A stretch of 23,479 nt of DNA, taken from the NCBI GenBank assembly GCA_049585815.1, contig JBAVAR010000129.1, positions 1 through 23,479 of the forward strand. Reading direction: 5' to 3'. Below the pieces are notes generated by a model that worked only from the letters and a program-made list of their open reading frames with translations, ran no database searches and had not been told where the DNA came from. Positions 7,085 through 13,819 of the stretch are shown here, one piece after another. The number at the start of each line of letters is the position of its first letter. The stretch's first letter is position 1. This DNA comes from DATLSM01 sp049585815. Its GTDB lineage: Bacteria > Actinomycetota > Thermoleophilia > Solirubrobacterales > 70-9. Made by a program: the position numbers and the translations under genes.

Positions 7085-8019
7085 GCGGCACCGCGGCGAC
7101 CGTCTTTGGCCTCGATGTGCATGTCGATCGGCCACTTGCTTTTCTTGAAACGGCGAGGGCCCAGCCGACGGGCCGCCGGGTCGAGATCTCAATCTCCATA
7201 GATACCGAGGAGCTGGGCGGGGAAGGGGAGGGGGAGCTGATCTCCGACCAGCGCCATCCGGACGGGACCGTCAACTTCCAGATCCAACGAGGGGAGGATG
7301 GCTACCTCATCTGGGGACCCGAGTACGGGGCGAGCGTCCTCTCCGGAGACGGAGGGCGTATACGTGGCGCCCCCGGGAGCGGGGGGATGGAGGCATGGCA
7401 GCGAATGCTGATTGCCCAAGCCCTGCCCTTCGCCGCGGTGCTACGTGGGCTAGAGGTCCTGCATGCCAGTGCCGTGGCGACCAACGACGGCGCGGTCGCC
7501 CTTGCTGGGCGCTCGGGCGCCGGTAAGACCTCGGTGGCGCTGGCACTCTCCAGGCGCGGCGCCTCCTTCCTCGCCGACGACGTGCTCGCGCTGGAGCGGG
7601 TGGGGGGGGAGCTGATCGTGCACCCCGGGACCCCAGTTGCCGGAGTCGACCGTGCCGAGGCTGCGCGCTTGGACCGCCGCAATGACGGAGGAGGGATTGA
7701 GGTGATTTCCCTCAACTCCAGGGAGCAGATCGCCCGAGTGCCCACCTATGGGGAGCCGATCCAGCTGCGGGCTCTGTTTTTCCTCGAGCGGAGCGCCGAT
7801 GGACCCGATGAGCCTTGCTTTGAGCCTGCCGCCGACGCCCAGATGCTGCTCGCGGCGACCTTCAACCTGGTGCTGGCGGACCCAGGGCGGCTCGCCGGCC
7901 TTTTGGATGTCTGCGCGCTGATCGCCCGCAGCCGAGTCGAGCGCATTCTCGCCGGCCCCGAGGTAGATGCCACCGAGTTGGGGGCAGCGGTCGAACGCCG
8001 GATCGGCGAGGGACCGTGA
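7081..8019 (+). CDS. HprK-like P-loop kinase (second copy), lasso-peptide-associated
   Basis: The 312-residue protein repeats the plan of the first kinase. LHAS is at about 127-130, Walker A is GRSGAGKTS at 143-151 and LADDVLAL is at about 164-171, followed by a C-terminal domain with a hydrophobic FFLERS strand. The N-terminal domain is more diverged. It starts with a GTG that overlaps the B2 stop (GTGA) and overlaps the cyclase start by 4 bases, so it sits between the processing enzymes. Lasso-associated HprK-like proteins are known as kinases of the precursor or product (paeninodin). Two copies in one operon suggest two modification steps, a heteromeric enzyme, or one copy with a different job. 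Which applies cannot be read here. Confidence 0.83.
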   Translation: MSGTAATVFGLDVHVDRPLAFLETARAQPTGRRVEISISIDTEELGGEGEGELISDQRHPDGTVNFQIQRGEDGYLIWGPEYGASVLSGDGGRIRGAPGSGGMEAWQRMLIAQALPFAAVLRGLEVLHASAVATNDGAVALAGRSGAGKTSVALALSRRGASFLADDVLALERVGGELIVHPGTPVAGVDRAEAARLDRRNDGGGIEVISLNSREQIARVPTYGEPIQLRALFFLERSADGPDEPCFEPAADAQMLLAATFNLVLADPGRLAGLLDVCALIARSRVERILAGPEVDATELGAAVERRIGEGP

Positions 8020-9920
8020 GTCGCTGGCTCGCCGGCGTTTTCGATCCGCACGGACGCGCGAGCGCCGCCGGGCTCGCGGCGGCGCTGCAGCCATATGCCG
8101 CAAGCGAGCTCGACAGCCCGCCCCTTCACCTCGCCTACAGTGGGCCGGCGCCGGGGTCGAGCGGCCCGCTGTGTCTTTTGGACGGGTTCCTTGACAACTC
8201 CGAGGAGATTCGCAGGGAGCTGCTCAGCGCTGGCTGGGAGCTGGGCGAACAGATTTCTGACGAGGAGCTGCTGGCGGCCGGCTACCGACGTTGGGGCCAG
8301 GGGTTGCTGGAGCGCCTACGCGGCGATTTTGCGCTTTTGCTCTGGGATGGCGAGCGCGGGGAGGGGCTGCTCGCCCGCGACCAACTTGGCGTGCGGCCAC
8401 TATTCCTGCACGAGGCCGGTGGGGTGCTTCGCTTCGCCGGAGAGTTGCGCCACCTCCTCGCGCTGCTGCCGCGCCAGCCAGGACCTGACCCCGCCGGGGT
8501 CGCCCACTGGATCGCGGTTAGCAACAGGCCCGGCACGCAGACGCTCTACTCGGGTGTCCGTCGACTCGGCCCAGGCGAAGCGCTGAAGCTCGCCCGCAGT
8601 GGGGCCAGGCCAGTGCGCTATTGGGTACCCCGATTTGTCGAGCCCCTTGACCTCGATCCCGGCGAGCTAGCCGCGCAGGTGCGGGCAGGGCTCAAGCAGG
8701 CGGTGGAGCGACGGATCGCCGACAAGGGGTCAACCGGGGTGCTGATGAGCGGCGGCCTTGACTCCACCTCGGTTGCCGCGCTTTGTACCGAGGTCAACGG
8801 CGCTGAGGTATGTGCCTGCGCCGCGATCTTTCCCGACCACCCTGATGCCGATGAGTCGGAGCTGATTGGGGAGCTGAGGAGCGCTTTGGACCTGCCGGGC
8901 CTCACCGCCGAGGTGTATCCAGGGGGTTTGCTGGCCGCCGCACTGGAACACCTAGCGGCCTGGCGGGCGCCCTTGCTTGGTTGGGGTGATTTCTGGGCAC
9001 TGCCGCTGATGCGTGCTGCCGCCGAGGTGGGTGTGGGAACGATGCTCGACGGTGATGGTGGCGACGAGCTCTTCGGACCGCGCTCATACCTCCTCGCCGA
9101 TTGCCTGCGAGCTGGGCACCCTCTCCAGGCCCTGGCGCTCGCTCACGAGCTTCCGGGAGCGGGGCCGCACGTCGCTCGCCGCGAGGTGGCCCAGACGTTT
9201 GGCTCACTTGCGATGGCCGGGGCGCTACCCGGCGGCCCCCACAACGCTCTCCAGGCCTGCCTCACGCGGCGAGAGGCTCCTTCGTGGCTTCTGCGCAGCA
9301 CAGTCGATGACCTGGTCTCCTACAATGATTCGCTTGCCTGGAAGCGCCTCGACGGACCGCGTTGGTGGGCCCATGCTGCTCATGGGCTCGCCTACGGGAT
9401 CGAGGAGGCAGGGGTCTTTGAGCACCAGCGACGACGGGCCGCGCTGGCCGGCATGGAGGCCCGGCACCCCCTTCTTGATTTCGACCTAGTGAGCCTTTGT
9501 TTGCGTCAACCACCCCTCGCCACGCTCGACCGGCGCTTCACGCGGCCCGTCCTCCGGGCGAGCATGGAGGAGCTGCTGCCGGACTCCGTGCGCCTACGTT
9601 CGGGCAAGGCGAGTTTTGGGTCGATGATCGTCGACTCCCTCACCGGCCCCGATGCAGTGGCCGTGCGGGGGATCCTCAGCGACCCCAAAGCGGAGCTTCG
9701 CGCCTACCTCGATCAAGGCGAGATGCGCCGCGCCCTGCTCGACACTGATGTTCTTCGCCGCCGGGCGCCATTCCGCTGGATGTGGCAGGTCTGGCGACTG
9801 CTCAATGCGGAGGTCTGGTTGCGCTCCCAGACTTCACAAAAATACCTGGAAATTACGGGAAGTTCGCTTCCTAGCCCGGCGCGGGTGGATATCCGCGCCT
9901 CCTACCTTTTTCCGCCTTGA
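8016..9920 (+). CDS. Asparagine-synthetase-like lasso macrolactam synthetase (lasso C)
   Basis: The 634-residue protein has the AsnB layout: an N-terminal glutamine-amidotransferase-like domain (about 1-200, with RGDFALLLWD and ARDQLGVRPLF) and a C-terminal synthetase domain. The synthetase domain has the PP-loop SGGLDST at 245-251 and DGDGGDELFG, which bind ATP/PPi. The catalytic Cys2 of true glutaminases is absent (the chain begins M-S-R-W), so it should not use glutamine. This fits lasso cyclases, which adenylate a ring Asp or Glu and join it to the new N-terminus of the core. The GTG start overlaps the kinase stop by 4 bases. The precursor gene follows 114 bases downstream. Confidence 0.9.
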   Translation: MSRWLAGVFDPHGRASAAGLAAALQPYAASELDSPPLHLAYSGPAPGSSGPLCLLDGFLDNSEEIRRELLSAGWELGEQISDEELLAAGYRRWGQGLLERLRGDFALLLWDGERGEGLLARDQLGVRPLFLHEAGGVLRFAGELRHLLALLPRQPGPDPAGVAHWIAVSNRPGTQTLYSGVRRLGPGEALKLARSGARPVRYWVPRFVEPLDLDPGELAAQVRAGLKQAVERRIADKGSTGVLMSGGLDSTSVAALCTEVNGAEVCACAAIFPDHPDADESELIGELRSALDLPGLTAEVYPGGLLAAALEHLAAWRAPLLGWGDFWALPLMRAAAEVGVGTMLDGDGGDELFGPRSYLLADCLRAGHPLQALALAHELPGAGPHVARREVAQTFGSLAMAGALPGGPHNALQACLTRREAPSWLLRSTVDDLVSYNDSLAWKRLDGPRWWAHAAHGLAYGIEEAGVFEHQRRRAALAGMEARHPLLDFDLVSLCLRQPPLATLDRRFTRPVLRASMEELLPDSVRLRSGKASFGSMIVDSLTGPDAVAVRGILSDPKAELRAYLDQGEMRRALLDTDVLRRRAPFRWMWQVWRLLNAEVWLRSQTSQKYLEITGSSLPSPARVDIRASYLFPP

Positions 9921-9944
9921 CCAGGGGTTTTATTGCTCTAGCCT
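9917..9944 (+). promoter_or_regulatory. Candidate promoter for the lasso precursor gene
   Basis: TTGACC at 9917-9922, overlapping the cyclase stop, and TAGCCT at 9939-9944 are separated by 16 bases. This would give the precursor its own transcript with an 80-90 base leader, in addition to read-through from the operon. A CACAA-N5-TTGTG inverted repeat at 9977-9991 lies in that leader. Both are weak matches. Confidence 0.3.
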
Positions 9945-10034
9945 TTTCGTAAGTCAACCAGCCATACCGGTGAGCGCACAAAGACATTGTGTCGGGCGGT
10001 AGGGCGTTTGAACAGAAAGATAGGAGCGACCCAA

Positions 10035-10214
10035 ATGGACAAGAGAGAGTCTCTTTCTTACGAGGCCCCTCGGGTCGTCGATTACGGCGATCTGCAGGAG
10101 CTGACTGCGGCTTGCCTGGGTGGCACCGGCGCCGACGCCGGTTACCCCGCCAACATTGGTGGGTACACAGTCGGCCCGAGCAACCCGGCGGCTGGGTGCA
10201 AATCAAATCCCTGA
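10035..10214 (+). CDS. Lasso peptide precursor (lasso A), 59 residues
   Basis: The ATG follows a good ribosome binding site (AGGAGCG, 10022-10028). The leader contains YEAPRVVDYGDLQELT (residues 9-24), which fits the lasso leader pattern of Y-x-x-P, then G, then L-x-x-L-T. With the usual rule that Thr is the second-last leader residue, cleavage falls between Ala25 and Ala26. The core is then 34 residues and Asp34 is core position 9, which suits a nine-member ring from Ala26. If cleavage is after Ala26, Cys27 would be residue 1 and Asp34 position 8. The core has two cysteines (27 and 55), so one disulfide is possible, and a Gly/Pro/Asn-rich tail. It has no Trp, Phe or C-terminal Ser, the residue phosphorylated in paeninodin. 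Confidence 0.85.
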   Translation: MDKRESLSYEAPRVVDYGDLQELTAACLGGTGADAGYPANIGGYTVGPSNPAAGCKSNP

Positions 10215-10300
10215 TCGATAAGTAACGGCGACAACCAAGCACCTCACTTACGGTCAGCAACAGCGGGCGGGCGTGAGGGATCAAGAGTAAGCTTTCTTCT

Positions 10301-10317
10301 ACACACTCTGAGTGTGT
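10301..10317 (+). other. Short hairpin after the lasso precursor
   Basis: ACACACT at 10301-10307 and AGTGTGT at 10311-10317 form a perfect 7-bp stem with a CTG loop, 16 bases before the stronger terminator hairpin. No T-run follows. It may protect the 3' end of the precursor transcript. Confidence 0.45.
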
Positions 10318-10332
10318 GAATGGGGTCGCTTC

Positions 10333-10367
10333 AAGACCGGCAGCGTTCAGTGGCTGCCGGTCTTTTT
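10333..10367 (+). terminator. Intrinsic terminator of the lasso operon
   Basis: AAGACCGGCAGC (10333-10344) and GCTGCCGGTCTT (10353-10364) form a perfect 12-bp stem with an 8-base loop, followed by further T residues to 10367. The GC-rich stem plus T-run is a standard Rho-independent terminator. It separates the lasso genes from the regulator that starts at 10472. Confidence 0.88.
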
Positions 10368-10471
10368 ACCTGCAAAGGGCCAAAATCCTTTTCCATCTGG
10401 GTCGACTCGACAGCTGTTGGATTTAGCCTGCCAATTCGCAAGTCCTGGGCCGGGCACGGCGTTGTTAGGTC

Positions 10472-11119
10472 GTGTCGGGAATCGTTCTTGTAGCCGGGGG
10501 GGAGTCGCACCAGCGTGTGGGTGCGATTCTGGAGGAGCAGGGTCTCGAGTTCACATCACTCAGCAAGGTTGAGGAGTTGCTCGAGCGCGAAGCACCCCCT
10601 TCCCTGGTGATCCTCCAGGTGGAGGGGGCGCTGTCGCAGGCGGTGTCAGGCTGCCTGGAGCCCCTGAAGCGGGAGTTCGAGAAGGCGCCGGTGGTCATTG
10701 TCTGCGTCGATGTCAGACCGGGTGAGCTGCGCGCCGCCCTTGCCGCCGGCGCCGCCGGCGTGGTTATGGAGGCTCAGCTTGCGGCGACACTCGGCTCATG
10801 CCTGGAGGCGGTACGGGCGGGCCAGGTGTGCGTGCCGATGCGCCACGCCCGGCAGGTTGAACCTGCCGCGCTCTCCGCACGGGAGAAGCAGATCCTCGGC
10901 CTGGTCGTGATGGGCTACATGAACAGCCAGATCGCCGAACAGCTTTTCGTTGCGGAGAGCACCGTGAAGAGCCATCTCTCCTCGGCATTCGGCAAACTTG
11001 GTGTGCGGTCCCGCAACGAGGCGGTCGATCTCATCCTCGACCCTGACCGCGGCCTGGGCATGGGGATCCTCTCGCTGGGTGGCGAGCCGGTTGAGGCGGT
11101 AGCGGTCTCGGCGACATGA
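10472..11119 (+). CDS. LuxR-type transcriptional regulator with degenerate receiver domain
   Basis: The C-terminal part (about residues 133-190) is a LuxR/GerE helix-turn-helix: LSAREKQILGLVVMGYMNSQ, then QLFVAESTVKSHLSSAFGKL. The N-terminal 120 residues have the length and strand pattern of a response regulator receiver. The strand that should end in the phosphorylated aspartate reads SLVILQVEG (about 44-52), with Gln or Val where Asp is expected. It may therefore act without phosphorylation or respond to a ligand or partner. The GTG start is poorly supported by a ribosome binding site. The stop overlaps the sugar transferase start by 4 bases, so it probably regulates the glycan genes. Confidence 0.82.
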   Translation: MSGIVLVAGGESHQRVGAILEEQGLEFTSLSKVEELLEREAPPSLVILQVEGALSQAVSGCLEPLKREFEKAPVVIVCVDVRPGELRAALAAGAAGVVMEAQLAATLGSCLEAVRAGQVCVPMRHARQVEPAALSAREKQILGLVVMGYMNSQIAEQLFVAESTVKSHLSSAFGKLGVRSRNEAVDLILDPDRGLGMGILSLGGEPVEAVAVSAT

Positions 11120-12645
11120 CCGGTGGTATGGGGACAGAGGCGGAGGCCATCATCCCCTCGCCTGCCACTACAGGAGCAACTAGAGAGTTCACCGACCGTA
11201 CGGCCGAGGCGACCCGGGCAGGCGATGCGCACATCGCCTCTACGGTAGGGGGAGCTGGTGGCACCTGGGTCAACCTCCAGCGCGACAAGCTCTTTCGCCG
11301 TTCGCTGCTTGTCGCCGACGTGGCGGCCTTCGTCGCCGCCTTTCTCGCACTCTCCCTGATCACCGACAGGCCGCTTCGCATTACTTGGGTTGGCATCGGG
11401 GGTTTGCTCGCTCTGGTGGTCGGAGCGAAGATCTTCGGCCTCTATGACCGTGACGAGTCGCTCCTGCACAAGACGACGTTGGATGAGGCGCCTAAGCTCT
11501 TTCAGGTTGCCACGCTGGGGGCGCTGTGTGCGTGGCTGGCCGGTGGCTTCGTTGTCGCGGGCGGTACCCTGGATCGCCGCGAGGCATTGCTGCTCTGGGC
11601 GCTGCTGATCGTCTTCCTGATGCTGGCGCGGGCGGGTGCGCGGGCCATGGCCTTAAAAGTTGCCCCAGCCGAGCGGTGCCTGTTTATCGGCGACCGCTAC
11701 GCCGCGAAGACAATCCGCTCCAAGCTCTCAGACCACCACGGTTTGAAGGCCACGCTCGTCGCCGATATCGATCCGGACGACATCTCGACTTGGTCTGCCG
11801 ACGGTTTCTCGGCGCCGCGGTTAAGTCAGATTCGTGATCTGGCCCGCTCGCTCGACGTGCAGAGGGCGATCGTCGCTCCCGACAGCTTCGAGGCGGAGAA
11901 GATGCTCGATCTCGTCTGCACGCTCGAAGCAGTGGGCGTTAAGGTCAGCGTGCTACCGCGCCTGCTGGAGGTGGTGGGTTCCTCCGTGGAGTTCGACGAC
12001 CTCCACGGCGTCACGGTTATGGGGATCAAGCGTTTCGCGCTGACCCGTTCCTCGACGTTTGTAAAGCGCGCGTTCGACTTGTTCGGCGCTTTGCTGGGAC
12101 TGCTGGCGGTGGCTCCGATGATGATCGTCATCGCTATATCGATCAAGCTCGATAGCAAGGGATCCGTCTTTTTCAAACAGCTGCGGGTTGGACAGCATGG
12201 CGATCACTTCGAGGTATTCAAGTTCCGCACGATGGTTCCCGATGCCGACGCGATGAAGGAGTCGCTGCGCGACCGCAACGAGGCGCAGGAGGGCCTTTTC
12301 AAGATCGCCAACGACCCGCGGGTGACCAGGGTGGGGAAGCTCCTCCGCAAGAGCGCCCTCGACGAGCTGCCCCAGCTGCTCAACATAGTGCGCGGGGAGA
12401 TGAGCCTGGTCGGCCCCCGCCCGCTTGTTGTCGATGAGGACCAGCATGTCAAGGGCTGGTATCGCAGGCGGCTGGAGCTAACCCCCGGCATGACGGGGCC
12501 CTGGCAGATCCTCGGACCGGCGCGCGTTCCCTTGCGAGAGATGGGAGCGATTGACTACTTATATGTGGCGAATTGGTCCTTGTGGGGCGACGTCAAAATC
12601 CTTCTGCGCACCGTCCCCCACGTGGTCGGACGGCGAGGTCTCTGA
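11116..12645 (+). CDS. Polyprenyl-phosphate sugar-1-phosphate transferase (WbaP/CpsE type)
   Basis: This 509-residue membrane enzyme has four N-terminal membrane segments (about 60-180), a central Rossmann-like CoA-binding-type domain, a fifth hydrophobic segment (FDLFGALLGLLAVAPMMIVI) and the bacterial sugar transferase domain (about 315-509). Hallmarks are FEVFKFRTM, the segment KSALDELPQLLNIVRGEMS, VGPRP and LTPGMTGPWQ. The family moves a hexose-1-phosphate from a UDP-sugar to undecaprenyl phosphate at the inner face of the membrane. This is the first step of exopolysaccharide or O-antigen repeat-unit assembly. The sugar cannot be predicted. It overlaps the regulator by 4 bases. A predicted minus-strand gene overlaps its last 91 bases. 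Confidence 0.92.
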   Translation: MTGGMGTEAEAIIPSPATTGATREFTDRTAEATRAGDAHIASTVGGAGGTWVNLQRDKLFRRSLLVADVAAFVAAFLALSLITDRPLRITWVGIGGLLALVVGAKIFGLYDRDESLLHKTTLDEAPKLFQVATLGALCAWLAGGFVVAGGTLDRREALLLWALLIVFLMLARAGARAMALKVAPAERCLFIGDRYAAKTIRSKLSDHHGLKATLVADIDPDDISTWSADGFSAPRLSQIRDLARSLDVQRAIVAPDSFEAEKMLDLVCTLEAVGVKVSVLPRLLEVVGSSVEFDDLHGVTVMGIKRFALTRSSTFVKRAFDLFGALLGLLAVAPMMIVIAISIKLDSKGSVFFKQLRVGQHGDHFEVFKFRTMVPDADAMKESLRDRNEAQEGLFKIANDPRVTRVGKLLRKSALDELPQLLNIVRGEMSLVGPRPLVVDEDQHVKGWYRRRLELTPGMTGPWQILGPARVPLREMGAIDYLYVANWSLWGDVKILLRTVPHVVGRRGL

Positions 12646-12770
12646 GGTGGCGAGGCGAGTTCAGCATCCTCGCGGGCAGCCATCCGGCAGGCGGCGACGA
12701 CCACCAGCGCTGTGAGCAGCCAAGCTGCTGCTGCGAGGGCAAGGATGATGAGCATCGTCGGATCAGGCAT
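12555..12770 (-). CDS. Possible small single-pass membrane protein
   Basis: The minus-strand frame from the ATG at 12770 encodes 71 residues. A strongly hydrophobic helix (LIILALAAAAWLLTALVVVA, about residues 7-26) is followed by a basic and acidic tail (CRMAAREDAELASPPQRPRR). This is the layout of small membrane proteins often found near actinobacterial glycan genes. The last 30 residues are antisense to the end of the sugar transferase, so they may not be under selection. A TTG at 12806 would extend the start. Without it the 150-base gap between the flanking plus-strand genes would be empty. It could be a chance frame in GC-rich DNA. Confidence 0.42.
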   Translation of the reverse strand: MPDPTMLIILALAAAAWLLTALVVVAACRMAAREDAELASPPQRPRRPTTWGTVRRRILTSPHKDQFATYK

Positions 12771-12796
12771 CGCGGAATCCAGAAATTCTGTAACCC

Positions 12797-13819
12797 GTGT
12801 CGTCAATCACTAAACCCTCTATCGGACGAGAAGTCGCTTTCTTGAGCGGCAGTCGGGATCGAACCAGGCTCGGCTTCGGCTGCGCTGGGCTCATGCAGTT
12901 GGCGTCCAGGCGGGATCGGCAGCGGCTGCTTGGCGAAGCGTTTGAGCACGGAATTCGGCACTTCGACGTCGCACGTATGTACGGGTTGGGAGCGGCAGAG
13001 GGCGAATTGGGGCGGTTTGCGCGTGGGCGCCGCGAGCAAATCACGATTGCAACGAAGTTCGGTATCGAGCCTTCTGGTCCTGCGGGACGCTTGGCCCGGT
13101 TTCAGGGGCCGGCGCGTACAGCGATCGGTAGATTTCCTGCTCTTCGTGCAGCGTTAAAGCGTCACGAGGGAACCTTTCACATAACTCGTCAGTACGAGCC
13201 AAAGAGCGCTCGCAACAGTCTTAAGAAGAGTCTCGAAGAGCTTGGTACCGAGTACGTAGATCTTCTCTTCATACATGATCCCGGAGCTACGGATCTGCTT
13301 GCCATGGACCCGCTTGTTGACACGCTTGAGGAGCTGCGGCGCAATGGCTATATCGGAGCCTGGGGGGTTTCTGGCGAAGCAGATCCCTGTCTGCGCATTC
13401 GCGATTCTCGCGATGTTCCGGTCGTTCTCCAGCTACGCGAGGACATCCTTGATCCGCGGTTTCCTGGAATCCAGTCTAATAGTCCGGTTATCACGTTCGG
13501 CGTGCTATCGCGTGCGCTGAATCGGATCGTGGGATACATGGAAGGGGATGGGGAGCGGAGATCGAGATGGAGCAAGGCGGTCGGGCAGGACTGCAGAAAA
13601 CCCGAGGTCATAGCTTCGTTGATCCTGCAGGATGCCCTTGATCGCAATACCTCGGGTGGGGTTCTCTTTAGCACCACGCGGCCAGACCGAGTGCGGATTG
13701 CGATGGAGGCGGCTAATTCAATTTCCCCAATCAACGCGATTGCGGCCACCTCGCTTCACGCGTTCAGGGAGCATGTGCGAGCCGAGATTGTCGAAGTCGG
13801 ACGTGGGTCTCATGTGTGA
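12797..13819 (+). CDS. Aldo/keto reductase
   Basis: The 340-residue protein has the AKR TIM barrel. It shows RLGFGCAGLM in the first strand, Asp57 and Tyr62 in HFDVARMYG, Lys87 in TKFG and His160 in LLFIHDPG, which together complete the usual D-Y-K-H tetrad. It should reduce a carbonyl with NAD(P)H. The GTG at 12797 is the annotated start; a TTG at 12842 is an alternative and neither has a strong ribosome binding site. The C-terminal half is less typical. Its stop overlaps the GMC oxidoreductase start by 8 bases, so the two are translated together. The context suggests it acts on a nucleotide sugar or a lipid-linked sugar rather than on a xenobiotic. Confidence 0.83.
   Translation: MSSITKPSIGREVAFLSGSRDRTRLGFGCAGLMQLASRRDRQRLLGEAFEHGIRHFDVARMYGLGAAEGELGRFARGRREQITIATKFGIEPSGPAGRLARFQGPARTAIGRFPALRAALKRHEGTFHITRQYEPKSARNSLKKSLEELGTEYVDLLFIHDPGATDLLAMDPLVDTLEELRRNGYIGAWGVSGEADPCLRIRDSRDVPVVLQLREDILDPRFPGIQSNSPVITFGVLSRALNRIVGYMEGDGERRSRWSKAVGQDCRKPEVIASLILQDALDRNTSGGVLFSTTRPDRVRIAMEAANSISPINAIAATSLHAFREHVRAEIVEVGRGSHV

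Noticed and set aside
10079..10130. Alternative lasso cleavage after Thr31-Gly32
   Set aside because: The core would begin Ala33-Asp34 and would have no Asp or Glu at positions 7-9 to close the ring.
10312..10572. An 86-codon plus-strand frame after the lasso terminator, considered as a second precursor
   Set aside because: It spans the terminator hairpin, has no Y-x-x-P leader or Thr-x cleavage site, and lacks a ribosome binding site.
13632..13811. Upstream extension of the GMC oxidoreductase frame
   Set aside because: It overlaps the end of the aldo/keto reductase, and the FAD-binding motif starts just after the ATG at 13812, as expected for the family.
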